NCBI RefSeq assembly: GCF_037120705.1 | Contig: NZ_JAWLJU010000002.1 | Location: 2,749,501-2,813,500 of the forward strand | DNA from: Pseudoalteromonas sp. UG3-2 | Lineage (GTDB): Bacteria > Pseudomonadota > Gammaproteobacteria > Enterobacterales > Alteromonadaceae | Reading direction: 5' to 3' | Length of the DNA stretch: 64,000 nt | Part shown: positions 52,888 through 64,000 of the stretch, in pieces | How the letters are laid out: every line of letters begins with the position of its first letter | Position numbering within the stretch: the stretch's first letter is position 1 | Notes under the pieces: generated by a model | What the model was told of the DNA's origin: nothing | The model's input: the letters and a program-made list of their open reading frames with translations, nothing else | Databases searched by the model: none | Translations under genes and position numbers: made by a program

Positions 52888-53808
52888 ATGACAGGACAAT
52901 TTTTAACGGGTCTAGAATTAGACCAAAGCAAGGTGTTGGCGCTGCTCGCACTTGCCAAAAACATCAAAAATCAACCACAGGAATACAGTCAAGCCTTAGC
53001 AGGCAAGTCGGTAGTCACTTTATTTGAAAAGCCGAGCTTAAGAACGCGAGTGTCGTTTGACATTGGTATTCACAAACTCGGTGGCCATGCGGTTTATTTA
53101 GACCAACAAAATGGCGCCATGGGCACGCGAGAGTCGGTGAAAGACTTTGCCTTGAATATTTCCACTTGGGCCGATGCCATTGTGGCCCGAGTCAATCAGC
53201 ATCAAACTTTGGCGACCTTGGCGGAGTTTTCCAGTGTTCCTGTGGTAAACAGTTTGTGTGACTTATATCACCCATGCCAAGCGTTGGCAGACTTCCTTAC
53301 CTTGTCGGAAAGTTATGAGGACGTCAGTGAAATTAAAATTGCCTATTTAGGTGAAGGCAATAATGTCACCCACTCATTAATGCTACTGGCTGCAACTCTT
53401 GGCACTGACTTTGTTGCCGTTTGCCCTAAAGGGCACTCGCCTGATGCACAAATTGTTAAGCAAGCGGAGCAAATTGCCGCTGTTAATGGTGCATCTGTGT
53501 TGGTAAGCGATCGAGTGGAAGCGGCGGCAGGTGCCAATGTGCTGTATGCCGATACTTGGGTATCTATGGGCGACCAAACGCCATTGGAGCTGGTGAAAGA
53601 CACCTTTATGCCCTACCAAATAAATCAGCAGCTGGTGGATGCTAGTGGTGCGCAAACCATATTGCACTGTCAGCCAGCCCACCGTGAATTTGAGATCACC
53701 TCTGAAGTCATGGATGGGCCTAAGTCAAAAATTATCCAACAAGCCGAAAACCGCATGCATGCGCAAAATGCATTGCTGGTATCGCTGTTAAACCAAGATT
53801 ACGTTTGA
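52888..53808 (+). CDS. argF: Ornithine carbamoyltransferase
   Basis: ArgF makes citrulline from ornithine and carbamoyl phosphate. The 306-residue protein has the carbamoyl-phosphate loop SLRTR (50-54) and DLYHPCQALADF. The ornithine-binding motif, usually HCLP, reads HCQPAHRE here. The SLRTR variant is normal in marine gammaproteobacterial enzymes; the Leu-to-Gln change is worth noting. It lies 8 bp after argB and 9 bp before argG in the arg operon, which supports the assignment over acetyl- or succinyl-ornithine versions. Confidence 0.92.
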   Translation: MTGQFLTGLELDQSKVLALLALAKNIKNQPQEYSQALAGKSVVTLFEKPSLRTRVSFDIGIHKLGGHAVYLDQQNGAMGTRESVKDFALNISTWADAIVARVNQHQTLATLAEFSSVPVVNSLCDLYHPCQALADFLTLSESYEDVSEIKIAYLGEGNNVTHSLMLLAATLGTDFVAVCPKGHSPDAQIVKQAEQIAAVNGASVLVSDRVEAAAGANVLYADTWVSMGDQTPLELVKDTFMPYQINQQLVDASGAQTILHCQPAHREFEITSEVMDGPKSKIIQQAENRMHAQNALLVSLLNQDYV

Positions 53809-53817
53809 GGTAAACAC

Positions 53818-55029
53818 ATGAGCAAAATTAATAAAGTGGTACTGGCTTACTCTGGTGGACTCGACACATCAGCTATTGTGCCCTGGTTAAAAGAAAACTA
53901 TGAATGCGAAGTGGTGGCATTTGTGGCCGATGTTGGCCAAGGCGAAGAGGAGCTGGCTGGGGTGGAAGAAAAAGCCATCGCTTCGGGCGCCAGCGAGTGT
54001 TATATCGTTGACCTGAAAGAGCAAATGGTAAGCGATTACATTTACCCCACGTTAAAAACCGGCGCGGTGTATGAGGGCACCTATTTATTGGGCACCTCAA
54101 TGGCGCGACCCATTATCGCTAAAGCGCAAGTGGAAATTGCTAGAAAAGTAGGTGCCGATGCTCTGTCTCACGGCTGTACTGGTAAGGGCAATGATCAGGT
54201 GCGCTTTGAGTCTTGTTTTTCGGCTCTCGCGCCGGACTTAAAGGTAATTGCGCCTTGGCGTGAATGGTCATTAACCAGCCGGGAGTCCTTGTTGGCTTAT
54301 CTGGCTGAGCGTGACATTCCTTGTGCGGCGTCAGCAACCAAAATTTATAGCCGTGATGCCAATGCTTGGCATATTTCTCATGAAGGCGGAGAGCTTGAAG
54401 ACCCTTGGAATGAGCCCAGCGAACAGGTGTGGACGATGACCAATTCGCCAGAAGCGGCGCCGGATCAACCTGAGTACGTTTCAGTGGTGATTGAACAAGG
54501 CGAAATCATTGCCATTAATGGTGAGCAATATACGCCGTATCAATGTTTATTAAAGCTTAATGAGTTAGCGGCGCCTCATGGGGTTGGACGGGTCGATATT
54601 GTTGAAAACAGGCTGGTGGGCATGAAGTCTCGGGGCTGTTATGAAACCCCTGGAGGCACCGTCATGATGGCGGCATTACAGGCCATTGATGAACTGATTT
54701 TGGACAAGTCTTGTCGCAAATGGAAAGAGTCATTAAGCAGTGAGTTTGCTCACCTGGTTTACGATGGCCGCTGGTTTACGCCACTGAAAGACTCTATTTT
54801 AGCGGCGGCAGAGTCCCTCGCTACGCAAGCCACTGGCGAGGTGGTACTGAAGCTCTATAAAGGCCAAGTGCAGGCGGTGAAAAAGCAATCGGTTAACAGC
54901 TTATACAGTGAAGACTTTGCGACCTTTGGTGAGGACGATGTTTATGACCAGTCCCATGCCGAGGGCTTTATTCGGTTATTCTCGCTTTCCAGCCGCATTG
55001 CGGCACTGAACAAGCAACAGCAATCTTAA
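53818..55029 (+). CDS. argG: Argininosuccinate synthase
   Basis: ArgG condenses citrulline and aspartate. The 403-residue protein starts with the ATP loop [18 protein letters not shown], continues with [17 protein letters not shown] and a [17 protein letters not shown] segment. Length and motifs are those of the common bacterial type. It lies 14 bp before the argH-argA fusion. Confidence 0.97.
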   Translation: MSKINKVVLAYSGGLDTSAIVPWLKENYECEVVAFVADVGQGEEELAGVEEKAIASGASECYIVDLKEQMVSDYIYPTLKTGAVYEGTYLLGTSMARPIIAKAQVEIARKVGADALSHGCTGKGNDQVRFESCFSALAPDLKVIAPWREWSLTSRESLLAYLAERDIPCAASATKIYSRDANAWHISHEGGELEDPWNEPSEQVWTMTNSPEAAPDQPEYVSVVIEQGEIIAINGEQYTPYQCLLKLNELAAPHGVGRVDIVENRLVGMKSRGCYETPGGTVMMAALQAIDELILDKSCRKWKESLSSEFAHLVYDGRWFTPLKDSILAAAESLATQATGEVVLKLYKGQVQAVKKQSVNSLYSEDFATFGEDDVYDQSHAEGFIRLFSLSSRIAALNKQQQS

Positions 55030-55043
55030 GGTAGGAGGATAAA

Positions 55044-56909
55044 ATGGCATTATGGGGCGGCCGTTTTTCATCTGGTCCAGATGAGGCATTTAAACAATTT
55101 AATGATTCGTTACCCTTCGACTACCAGCTGGCGGAGCAAGATATTATTGGCTCGATTGCTTGGGCCGGAGCACTGCGTCAAGTTGACGTATTAACTGAGT
55201 CGGAGCACCAAACACTCACTGGGGCGTTGCAGCAACTATTAGATGAAGTCATCGCTGAGCCACAGAAAGTGGCGAGCGCTGGGTATGAGGATATTCACTC
55301 TTATGTTGAAGTAAAGCTGATAGAAAAAGTCGGTGATTTAGGTAAGAAACTGCACACGGGGCGCAGTAGAAACGACCAAGTGGCGACCGACTTTCGGCTT
55401 TGGAGCCGGAAAACGGCGCAGCAACTGCTTGGTGCTTTGGCGAGTCTGAAACAAGCGCTAGTGCAACTCGCTGAGCGGGAGTTAGGCACGATTTTACCAG
55501 GCTATACCCATCTGCAACGTGCTCAGCCGGTGTTGTTTAGCCATTGGTGTATGGCGTATGTGGAAATGCTAGAGCGGGATGAGTCGCGTTTAAATGATGC
55601 CCTGGCGCGATTAAATGTTTGCCCATTGGGATCAGGAGCGCTCGCTGGTACCGCCTATGCTATCGACCGAGAAAAACTAGCTGCCGATTTAGGGTTTCAA
55701 CGTGCTTCGCGCAATAGCCTAGATGCTGTTTCAGACCGTGATTTTGTTGTCGAATTGTTAAGTTGTGCCTCAATTTCCATGATGCATTTATCCCGTTTTG
55801 CTGAAGACTTAATCTTTTATAACTCCGGCGAATCGGGTTTTATTGAGTTGGCTGATAGCGTAACTTCTGGTTCTTCGCTGATGCCACAAAAGAAAAACCC
55901 CGATGCTTTAGAGCTGATCCGAGGCAAAACCGGCCGGGTGTTTGGCGCCTTTAGCGCCATGATGATGACGCTAAAAGCACTGCCACTGGCTTACAATAAA
56001 GACATGCAAGAGGATAAAGAAGGCTTGTTTGATGCTATGCCTACGTGGCTAGCCTGTATTCATATGGCTGAGGCGTGTGCCAAAGGCATTAAAGTTAACG
56101 CTGAAAAAACCTTAGCTGCTGCCAAAGGTGGACACGCTAACGCCACTGAGCTGGCCGATTACTTAGTGGCGAAGGGAGTACCGTTTCGGGAAGGCCATCA
56201 TATTGTTGGTGAGCTGGTGCAGTTGGCCATTAGCAAAGGAGTCAATCTTGAGGAGTTAAGCTTGGCAGAGTTTCAACAGGTGAGTCCAGTGATTGCCGCT
56301 GATGTTTATCCGGTATTAGAAATCGACGCTTGTATTGCCGCTCGCAAGGCATTGGGGGGCACCTCTTTGCCGCAGGTTACTCAGGCCATTAAAACGGCAA
56401 AAAAAAAGCATAAAATTCTAGTGCGGGATGCCAACCTTGATGACGTGGAGGCCATTGCTGAGCTGATCCAATACTGGGCTCGGGTCGGGGAGAACCTTCC
56501 GCGTGCTAAAAGCGATATGATCCACAGCATTAATGAGTTTGCTGTCACTGAAGTGGATGGCAAGGTAACCGGCTGCGCCTCTTTGTACATCTATGACACT
56601 GGCCTTGCCGAGATCCGCTCCCTTGGGGTCGACCCTAAGAGTGAAGCAAAAGGGCAGGGACAGCTGCTGGTAGAGCATTTGCTCATTAAAGCCAAAAAAT
56701 TGGCACTGAACCGCGTGATTGTACTCACTCGGGTACCAGGCTTTTTCACTAAGCAAGGATTTAGTAACTGCACCAAGGACAGTCTGCCGGAAAAAGTGAT
56801 GAAAGATTGCGAGCTCTGCTTAAGAAAAGATAACTGCGATGAAATAGCAATGGATTTTATTATCAATCAAGTGGTTAGCCTTAAAATTCCGTGCAAATTT
56901 GTTGCCTGA
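55044..56909 (+). CDS. argHA: ArgH-ArgA fusion: argininosuccinate lyase / N-acetylglutamate synthase domain
   Basis: A 621-residue two-domain protein. Residues 1-450 are argininosuccinate lyase, with [31 protein letters not shown] and the signature [12 protein letters not shown]. From about 455 a GNAT domain ([42 protein letters not shown]) resembles the acetyltransferase part of N-acetylglutamate synthase. The first and last steps of arginine synthesis are therefore on one polypeptide. The fusion, ArgH(A), is known from Moritella, Vibrio and Alteromonadales. The amino-acid-kinase domain of classic ArgA is absent. Confidence 0.95.
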   Translation: MALWGGRFSSGPDEAFKQFNDSLPFDYQLAEQDIIGSIAWAGALRQVDVLTESEHQTLTGALQQLLDEVIAEPQKVASAGYEDIHSYVEVKLIEKVGDLGKKLHTGRSRNDQVATDFRLWSRKTAQQLLGALASLKQALVQLAERELGTILPGYTHLQRAQPVLFSHWCMAYVEMLERDESRLNDALARLNVCPLGSGALAGTAYAIDREKLAADLGFQRASRNSLDAVSDRDFVVELLSCASISMMHLSRFAEDLIFYNSGESGFIELADSVTSGSSLMPQKKNPDALELIRGKTGRVFGAFSAMMMTLKALPLAYNKDMQEDKEGLFDAMPTWLACIHMAEACAKGIKVNAEKTLAAAKGGHANATELADYLVAKGVPFREGHHIVGELVQLAISKGVNLEELSLAEFQQVSPVIAADVYPVLEIDACIAARKALGGTSLPQVTQAIKTAKKKHKILVRDANLDDVEAIAELIQYWARVGENLPRAKSDMIHSINEFAVTEVDGKVTGCASLYIYDTGLAEIRSLGVDPKSEAKGQGQLLVEHLLIKAKKLALNRVIVLTRVPGFFTKQGFSNCTKDSLPEKVMKDCELCLRKDNCDEIAMDFIINQVVSLKIPCKFVA

Positions 56910-56931
56910 TTAAATTGTTTTTAAACAACAT

Positions 56932-56956
56932 AAAGCGCCAATTTGGCGCTTTTTTT
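56932..56956 (+). terminator. Intrinsic terminator after the arg operon
   Basis: AAAGCGCC and GGCGCTTT form a GC-rich hairpin with a tight AATTT loop, followed by a T-run. Confidence 0.9.
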
Positions 56957-57023
56957 ATATTTTTTAAAGGATGTAGAGAAAGTTGGCATAGGGTGTGCTT
57001 ATAAATTCACCGTTAATTTAAAG

Positions 57024-57041
57024 GACTACTTTCGCGTAGTC
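57024..57041 (+). promoter_or_regulatory. Leader hairpin before the small peptide gene
   Basis: GACTAC (57024-57029) and GTAGTC (57036-57041) pair with loop TTTCGC, 13 bp before the ribosome binding site of the peptide gene. It may be part of the 5' UTR. TATAAA at about 57000 may be a -10 element. Confidence 0.35.
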
Positions 57042-57065
57042 AGACACTTTATTGAGGGAAACACA

Positions 57066-57221
57066 ATGCTAACTAAAATTTTATATAAAAAGAGTGCAGC
57101 GAAAACCGCTGGTCAAGATAAGTCGCTTTCTGGTAAGGTTATTCTAACTAAAAGTAACCTAGAGATGGTATCAGGTGCTCGTGGTAGTGGCTACGTTCCT
57201 AAAGAAAGAGGAAAAGACTAG
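57066..57221 (+). CDS. 51-residue peptide with bacteriocin/RiPP-like leader
   Basis: A small gene with a good ribosome binding site (GAGGGA at 57054-57059) and ATG 57066. The peptide starts MLTKILYKKSAAKTAG; the segment KVILTKSNLEMVSGA resembles double-glycine type leaders (hydrophobic spaced residues, then Ser-Gly-Ala), and RGSGYVPKERGKD would be the 13-residue core. I cannot place it in a known family. A longer in-frame version starts at 56943 inside the arg terminator and is unlikely. It is followed after 23 bp by two membrane protein genes that could be immunity or export partners. No modifying enzyme or dedicated ABC exporter is nearby. Confidence 0.6.
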   Translation: MLTKILYKKSAAKTAGQDKSLSGKVILTKSNLEMVSGARGSGYVPKERGKD

Positions 57222-57244
57222 CACCCTGGCCAACATGATGTGTA

Positions 57245-57757
57245 ATGTTTGTATATGACATTTTTGGTATGAGTATCGGAGCCCTAGTTATCTGGGGCTT
57301 CTTAATGGCAACTTTACTTCATTTTTTCTTTAACTATTTGAAGCTTAAAAGAACCCCTCAGCTTCTTTCTTCTGCATTGATTTTATTCATTTCATATTTT
57401 ACAAGCGACATGCTCGTTATGTCATATGAAAACTCATCTATTATATTTGGAGTTTTTTCTTTGTTTGATTTGGTGACTTTAACTCTAGTTATTTTGGTTG
57501 CTAAGTGGTTAAGCAAAAGCGATGGTTATGAAACTGGAACAGTATATGTCTTTGCTGGTTTAGCTATCAACACCAGTCTATTCTTTTTTATGTTTTTAGA
57601 CACCTACCTACTTGAGAATGTTGAGCCATGGTTTCTTTGGTATTTCTATTCATACACTGTCGTTATCGTCGACTTTATAATGGTTGCGGCATTACTTCTT
57701 AATAAAGATTTTCTAAGGATTAGATACACGGTTAATAGAATGATGGCCCCAAGCTAG
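57245..57757 (+). CDS. Unknown five-helix membrane protein, paralogue 1
   Basis: A 170-residue protein not recognised. Five hydrophobic segments are visible at about 9-32, 39-61, 65-89, 97-122 and 128-152. The third includes LFDLVTLTLVILVAKWL and the last VDFIMVAALLLNKDFLRI; both match the next gene product. The gene is clearly more AT-rich than its neighbours, which suggests transfer or relaxed constraint. It lies 23 bp after the peptide gene and 12 bp before its paralogue. Confidence 0.75.
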   Translation: MFVYDIFGMSIGALVIWGFLMATLLHFFFNYLKLKRTPQLLSSALILFISYFTSDMLVMSYENSSIIFGVFSLFDLVTLTLVILVAKWLSKSDGYETGTVYVFAGLAINTSLFFFMFLDTYLLENVEPWFLWYFYSYTVVIVDFIMVAALLLNKDFLRIRYTVNRMMAPS

Positions 57758-57769
57758 AGGGGGGAAGTT

Positions 57770-58307
57770 TTGTTATCATTTGATGTATCACTGTCGCTGG
57801 CAAATTTGCAGATATGGCTGCTGTTGCTTACGTCGTTGTATTATTGGGTAAAGTATACCAGTGGCGATGACTGTGTTGATGCCTTAAAGCTTACGGCGCT
57901 TGTGACCGTTTCTTATAGTTTAACTATTTTTGTCCACCCCATACTGGCAAAACTGAATATGCTCAGTGTGATGTATGGCAGTGTCTTCTACCTTATTTAT
58001 TTACTGATGGATTTGGTGACTTTAGCGCTAGTGATTCGTTTTAGCCGTAAGCTAGTCGCTCGAGCTGATAAGGTGAGTAATGCTTATGTGGTGTTGGTAT
58101 TGGTGGTCAATAGTGCGTTATATAGCTTACTGTTATTTGAACTGTACTATTATTTTTACCTACAAGATAGAGGTTATAGTAATTGGGTGGTTATGCTGTA
58201 TCAATATGGCATCAATACTATGGATATGATGTTGGTAGTGGCGCTACTAACAAGAAAAGACTTCCTAGGCTTTTACGCCATGATAAAAGAGCGGCGTTGG
58301 CCGCTCG

Positions 58308-58336
<29 letters not shown>
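57770..58336 (+). CDS. Unknown five-helix membrane protein, paralogue 2
   Basis: A 188-residue protein with the same five-helix plan as the gene before it. The shared landmarks are LMDLVTLALVI and TMDMMLVVALLTRKDFLGF near the same positions. No ATG fits; TTG 57770 follows a strong GGGGGAAG site and gives a full first helix. Base composition is less AT-rich than its twin, so the two copies are old or of different origin. It overlaps the convergent Wzi-like gene by 29 bp. Confidence 0.7.
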
Positions 58337-60205
<1,869 letters not shown>

Positions 60206-60336
60206 TCAGCTTTGTCTGACTTGCGCTTATATCTCATCGTGTTTAGTGTTATTTTGAAGCCTCGTTCCAACACTTGCCAAGTCAAGGGCTCTGCAGCATC
60301 AGTGTGTCATCAAACCAACAGCAATAGAGAATCGCA

Positions 60337-60993
60337 ATGAATACCAAGGAAAAAATCATCCGCACCAGTATCGCGTTATTTAATCTGCATGGAGAGCGAG
60401 CGATTACTACCAATCATATCGCGTCGAGTTTGGGGATAAGCCCTGGTAATTTGTATTATCACTTTAAAAATAAAGAAGACATCATTCGCCAGATTTTTTC
60501 ACTCTACAGTGAGCATTTGAATGAGCACTTTAAGCCAATGGCGCAGCAGCAAGGTGCGTTAGAGCAGTTAACGCAATATCTCGACTCTTTATTCGATTTA
60601 ATGTGGCGTTACCACTTTTTTTACGACAATCTCACCGACATTCTGGCCCGTGATGAAGAGCTAAAAAAACAATACATCGCTTTTCAAGCGAGGTTATTAG
60701 AGCAGGTTAAAGCGGTGGTTCTAGGTCTTAGAGACAGTGATATTATCGCCATCTCTGATGCCGATGCCATGGAAGTGGCGCATATGCTGAAGATGACCGT
60801 AAGCTTTTGGACACCTTACGTAAAAGCGCGCAGAATGACTGGGGTGCTGGAGCAGCAAGATATATACAATGGCATCGTCAAAGTATTAATGTTGTTTAAG
60901 CCCTACGCCACGCCATCTAGTGCGCCTGAGATTGCGCGTTTGCAAGCACATTACCAAAATTTAGCAGAAACCAGCCTACCCAGTATTGCTTAG
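60337..60993 (+). CDS. TetR-family transcriptional regulator
   Basis: A 218-residue regulator with the TetR helix-turn-helix at about 5-50 (IIRTSIALFNLHGERAITTNHIASSLGISPGNLYYHFKNKEDII). The ligand domain is unlike well-known members but has the FDLMWRYHFFYDNLTDILARD stretch seen in a proteobacterial TetR subgroup. Its ligand and targets are unknown. It is divergent from coaD and followed by the 161-bp repeat. Confidence 0.9.
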   Translation: MNTKEKIIRTSIALFNLHGERAITTNHIASSLGISPGNLYYHFKNKEDIIRQIFSLYSEHLNEHFKPMAQQQGALEQLTQYLDSLFDLMWRYHFFYDNLTDILARDEELKKQYIAFQARLLEQVKAVVLGLRDSDIIAISDADAMEVAHMLKMTVSFWTPYVKARRMTGVLEQQDIYNGIVKVLMLFKPYATPSSAPEIARLQAHYQNLAETSLPSIA

Positions 60994-60995
60994 TT

Positions 60996-61156
60996 ATACC
61001 AATCCACATTAATACTTGCTCAATTTGAGGGAGCAAATTCGACGCTAACTGCGTTAAAAATTTCTTATTTAGAACAACTAAATAGCAAAGTTTTTGCCTA
61101 GTTATCGACAGAGTTTTCTTGCCTCAAATAGACCACTTAATTAAGCGAATTGGTAT
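60996..61156 (-). mobile_element. 161-bp MITE-like repeat, copy 2 (inverted)
   Basis: The reverse complement of this stretch matches copy 1 at 50893-51053 along its full 161 bp with a small number of substitutions. Both ends carry the ATACCAAT/ATTGGTAT terminal repeats. It begins 3 bp after the TetR stop codon. Confidence 0.88.
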
Positions 61157-61329
61157 TAATGACGCTGCGTTTGCGGCTCTACAAACTGTTTATTTCCTAA
61201 TCGCCCGCTAATTTGCTATACTCGCGCGCCCGAACTGTCTTTCGGTCTGTGTGTGCGTTGTTGCTGTCTTTTGCTGGCTAGCAGCTGTGTTATCGCGAGC
61301 CGACAATCGAACCAACTAGAGTAACTTGT

Positions 61330-62787
61330 ATGTTGAAATTTATCGTCAAATTGCACCCTGAAATTGCAATTAAAAGCAAATCCGTCCGTAAGCGTTTTAC
61401 CAAGGTACTAGAAAAGAACATCAAAATGCTACTGGTGCGCGTTGACGAAAAAGTAAAAGTCAAAAACAACTGGGATAATATCTCAGTTGTGAGCCAGTTG
61501 GATGACGAGAAAACGCGCTTAGCGCTTATCGATAACCTTAAGCGCACGCCAGGTATTGTGCAGTTTATTGAGGTACAAGAAACTCAGTTCGAAAGCTTAG
61601 ACGATATTTACCAACAAACCATTGCTTTAGTTGAGCCGCTGATCACCGGCAAAACCTTTTGTGTGCGTGTAAAGCGTCAGGGCAACCACGACTTTACTTC
61701 CAGCGATGTTGAGCGTTACGTCGGTGGGGGCCTGAATCAGCACGTAGCTGGTGCCAGCGTAAGACTGAAAAAGCCCGATGTCACCGTTAAAATTGAAATT
61801 AAAGACGACAAAGCCTACATCGTCCGTCACCAACATTTTGGTTTAGGTGGCTTCCCGTTGCCAACTCAAGAAGACGTACTCTCTTTGATCTCGGGTGGTT
61901 TTGACTCGGGAGTGGCAACCTATCAAATGATGCGTAAAGGCGCCCGCACGCACTTTTTATTCTTTAACTTAGGTGGTGCGGCCCATGAAATCGGCGTAAA
62001 GCAAGTTAGCCATTATTTGTGGAAGCAATTTAGCTCAACCCATAAAGTAAAATTTATTACGGTTGACTTTGAACCTGTGGTGGCTGAAATTCTCGAAAAC
62101 GTTGAAAGCGGCCAGATGGGCGTAGTGCTTAAGCGTATGATGATGCGTGCAGCCGCAACCGTGGCGGAGCGCTTAGGGATCCCAGCGATTGTAACCGGTG
62201 AAAGCATTGGTCAGGTCTCAAGTCAGACGCTAGCAAACCTCAATGTTATTGACCGGGTGACCGAAATGCTGATTTTGCGCCCACTTATTCAACACGATAA
62301 AGAAGAGATTATTCGTATTGCCAGAGCCATTGGCACCAATGAGATGGCGGAGTCGATGCCAGAATACTGTGGTGTGATCTCGAAAAAGCCTACGGTAAAA
62401 GCACAGTTAGATAAAATTCAGGCTGAAGAAGCTAAATTCGACTTTGATGTTTTAGATACTGTGGTTGGCAATGCCACGGTGAAAGACATACGTGATATTG
62501 AAGTAGAAGCAAAAGAGGAAGTCAAAGAGGCGGAATCGGTTAGTGAACTGCCGGCGAATGCTGTGGTATTGGATATTCGCTCGCCAGAGGAAGAAGATGC
62601 AAACCCCTTGGAGTTAGAAGGCACAGAAGTGATCCACCTACCATTCTTTAGACTGGCCACCAAGTTTGGCGACTTACCACAAGATAAAGAGTATTTCTTA
62701 TATTGTGCCCGAGGGGTAATGAGTCAGTTGCAAGCCTTGATCTTGCACGAAAATGGCTACGCCAACGTTAAGGTGTATCGCCCTTAA
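61330..62787 (+). CDS. thiI: tRNA 4-thiouridine synthase / thiazole sulfur transferase ThiI
   Basis: ThiI transfers sulfur to U8 of tRNA and, in some bacteria, to ThiS for thiazole. The 485-residue protein has a ferredoxin-like and THUMP N-terminus, the PP-loop SGGFDSG (188-194), Cys347 in EYCGVISKKP and a C-terminal rhodanese domain with Cys459 in LYCARGVMS. The full E. coli-type form with rhodanese domain is therefore present, and it links to thiDE and thiF at the other end of the window. Confidence 0.97.
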   Translation: MLKFIVKLHPEIAIKSKSVRKRFTKVLEKNIKMLLVRVDEKVKVKNNWDNISVVSQLDDEKTRLALIDNLKRTPGIVQFIEVQETQFESLDDIYQQTIALVEPLITGKTFCVRVKRQGNHDFTSSDVERYVGGGLNQHVAGASVRLKKPDVTVKIEIKDDKAYIVRHQHFGLGGFPLPTQEDVLSLISGGFDSGVATYQMMRKGARTHFLFFNLGGAAHEIGVKQVSHYLWKQFSSTHKVKFITVDFEPVVAEILENVESGQMGVVLKRMMMRAAATVAERLGIPAIVTGESIGQVSSQTLANLNVIDRVTEMLILRPLIQHDKEEIIRIARAIGTNEMAESMPEYCGVISKKPTVKAQLDKIQAEEAKFDFDVLDTVVGNATVKDIRDIEVEAKEEVKEAESVSELPANAVVLDIRSPEEEDANPLELEGTEVIHLPFFRLATKFGDLPQDKEYFLYCARGVMSQLQALILHENGYANVKVYRP

Positions 62788-63679
62788 GCTCACCACTCAC
62801 CTTCATTACTCGCTGTAACAGTGCTTCATTTTGTGGGGCGCTGTTACCTTGTTGCCGCGCTTTGGCGACAATAAAGCCACACATGGCATCGATTTCAGTT
62901 TGCCGCTGCTTGGCGACATCTTGTGCCATAGAAGAAAAGTTGGCCGCGGTTTGCGCCATCACGGTGTAGGCCAAATGTAAAATATCGGCTAAAGGTAAGT
63001 TGACCCCTGAACTTGCCGCCACCACTTGCACTTCATTTAATAACGCTAAAATCTGGCGACTATACTGCGGCTGGAGTAACTGACCATTATTGACCTGAGC
63101 TAGGGCAGTAAGGGGGTTAATGGCAATATTCACCGCTAATTTTTGCCACAGCTTAGTCATAATATCAGCGCAAGGCTCAGCGTGTTCCAGGTTGCTAAAT
63201 AAACGGCTAAACACAGCTTGGTAGTTGTCTGTTGCGGCGTCATTGAGCGGTCCAAACCAAGAAGCCCCTTGACCGGTATGATGCACGGTGTGTGCGGTTT
63301 TATAGCCGGCCATGGCAGTACTGAAAAAATAGGCCGATTGCTGCCCCTGCAGTTGCGCTAGGGCACTTTGCCAATCCAACATGCCATTATGGCTGATGAT
63401 AAGGTTAGCATTGGCACTGAGCTTGGGCAGAAACTGCATAAACGCTTCTTGGGCTTGATAGGATTTCACTGGCATGAGCAGCAGATCGATGCTGTTATCG
63501 GCGATGGACTCCTGTTGGCAAGTTGCCACCTCAAGTGGCTGTGTATGCCCTGCATCGTGATAGTAGTAGCGCTCAGAGTGAGCTTTACGGGTAACCAGCG
63601 TCACAGCAAATTGTTGGCTAAGGTGCTTTGCCAACAATAACCCAATGGCACCATCACCAACAATATACAGCTTAGGCAT
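62768..63679 (-). CDS. 2-Dehydropantoate 2-reductase family protein (PanE-like)
   Basis: A 303-residue NADPH-dependent reductase with the Rossmann loop VGDGAIGLLLAKHL and the C-terminal helical domain with KLWQKLAVNIAINPLTALAQVNNG, where the catalytic lysine and substrate Asn lie. PanE makes pantoate for coenzyme A. Paralogues with other substrates are common, so the gene name is withheld. ATG 63679 follows GGGGGCGG and fits the family start MPKLYIVGDGAIG. It overlaps thiI by 20 bp (convergent) and the VanZ-like gene by 8 bp. Confidence 0.85.
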   Translation of the reverse strand: MPKLYIVGDGAIGLLLAKHLSQQFAVTLVTRKAHSERYYYHDAGHTQPLEVATCQQESIADNSIDLLLMPVKSYQAQEAFMQFLPKLSANANLIISHNGMLDWQSALAQLQGQQSAYFFSTAMAGYKTAHTVHHTGQGASWFGPLNDAATDNYQAVFSRLFSNLEHAEPCADIMTKLWQKLAVNIAINPLTALAQVNNGQLLQPQYSRQILALLNEVQVVAASSGVNLPLADILHLAYTVMAQTAANFSSMAQDVAKQRQTEIDAMCGFIVAKARQQGNSAPQNEALLQRVMKVSGELKGDTP

Positions 63680-64000
63680 GCCGCCCCCGGCGCCAATAAT
63701 CCCAAAGGTAATACAGCGCAAAGTAACAAAGTGCACCGGCAATATCGGCAATAAAATCGGCCGTTGAGGCTTGGCGGTAAGGCAGTGTGTGCTGCATCCA
63801 CTCTATTCCTGCACCATAAAGTGAAAGTAGCGCAAGGTGTAGCCAGAGCTTAAACTTAAAGGCGTGATGCGAAATAAACGCCAAGGTAAAAAAGACAGCA
63901 AAATGCGCAACTTTATCCACGTGAGGGAAAAGCCGAGGTGATAAACTTATTTCTTTGGCAAAAAGCACAGTACAAATAATTAAAGCGATAATTAATAGGG
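63672..64000 (-). CDS. VanZ-like membrane protein, 5' end outside window
   Basis: At least 98 residues, and the frame stays open to the right edge, adding a hydrophobic stretch (LLIIALIICTVLFA), so the gene continues beyond base 64000. The family pattern DKVAHFAVFFTLAF and GAGIEWMQHTLPYRQASTADFIADIAGA with closing YYLWDYW is that of small VanZ-like proteins with four membrane helices. Its role is unknown; VanZ proper affects teicoplanin resistance. The GTG at 63968 is probably internal. Confidence 0.85.
   Translation of the reverse strand, partial: LLIIALIICTVLFAKEISLSPRLFPHVDKVAHFAVFFTLAFISHHAFKFKLWLHLALLSLYGAGIEWMQHTLPYRQASTADFIADIAGALCYFALYYLWDYWRRGRHA

Noticed and set aside
56943..57065. 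Longer 92-residue version of the small peptide gene
   Set aside because: It would start in the arg operon terminator, and the internal ATG 57066 has a much better ribosome binding site.
61157..61329. Promoter of thiI at TATACT near 61217
   Set aside because: TATACT with a GC-rich discriminator is visible, but no acceptable -35 box is at the right distance, so I did not list it as a feature.

Overview
The window looks like chromosomal DNA of a marine gammaproteobacterium of the order Alteromonadales, most like Pseudoalteromonas or a close relative. This rests on gene content, not on a database search: a ThiD-ThiE fusion, an ArgH-ArgA fusion, a PanP-type aspartate decarboxylase, Mpl/UbiX/YadGH-type genes, many c-di-GMP proteins, and a 161-bp miniature repeat of a type common in that group. 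It is mostly core genome with small accessory patches; no phage, plasmid, CRISPR array or full insertion sequence was seen.

Layout. 1-2.1 kb: end of a thiamine operon (thiDE fusion, cut by the window edge, and thiF). 2.1-4.9 kb: psd and rsgA leftward, orn rightward. 4.86-5.91 kb: four identical tRNA-Gly(GCC) genes separated by seven tRNA-derived spacer units that keep only the 5' half of the tRNA; this is the strangest structure in the window. 6.0-7.6 kb: rpsF-priB-rpsR-rplI with a probable S6:S18 leader. 8.1-10.1 kb: an ECF sigma factor, a probable anti-sigma factor and a repeat-rich DUF4097 protein. 10.2-14.1 kb: dnaB-alr, then yjbQ, a CheX-like gene and zur leftward. 14.2-19.9 kb: a large GGDEF-EAL protein, a gamma-glutamyltransferase and yicC. 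20.1-26.1 kb: rph-pyrE, then mpl-ubiX-yadG-yadH and a TrmB-like methyltransferase. 26.1-32.9 kb: a doubly degenerate GGDEF-EAL protein, panP, a GAF-GGDEF cyclase, a transglutaminase-like protein and an AraC regulator. 32.9-35.3 kb: family II pyrophosphatase, a membrane-anchored hypothetical protein and mutM.

35.4-38.0 kb holds a leftward ABC transporter module (ATPase, FtsX-type permease with a His-Asp repeat, DUF3299 protein) that resembles the zinc-linked Zrg system and has a Zur-box-like site in front. purC follows rightward. 39.4-43.6 kb is a tight operon joining a cupredoxin-like protein, a GGDEF-EAL sensor, a DUF3034 protein and a lipoprotein truncated haemoglobin. 43.6-49.5 kb: a GT25 glycosyltransferase, a TagD-like cytidylyltransferase, a sulfurtransferase, fbp and a large zinc metalloprotease. 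49.6-56.9 kb: argE divergent from argCBFGH(A), with ARG boxes and one copy of the 161-bp repeat between them.

57.0-58.3 kb holds a 51-residue peptide gene with a bacteriocin/RiPP-like leader, followed by two tandem paralogous five-helix membrane proteins; I recognise none of the three. Then come a Wzi-like outer-membrane protein and coaD leftward, a TetR regulator, a second inverted copy of the 161-bp repeat, thiI, a PanE-like reductase and the start-truncated end of a VanZ-like gene at the right edge.

The best candidates for undescribed biology are the tRNA-Gly/half-tRNA array, the peptide plus twin membrane protein cassette, and the copper/c-di-GMP/haem operon.
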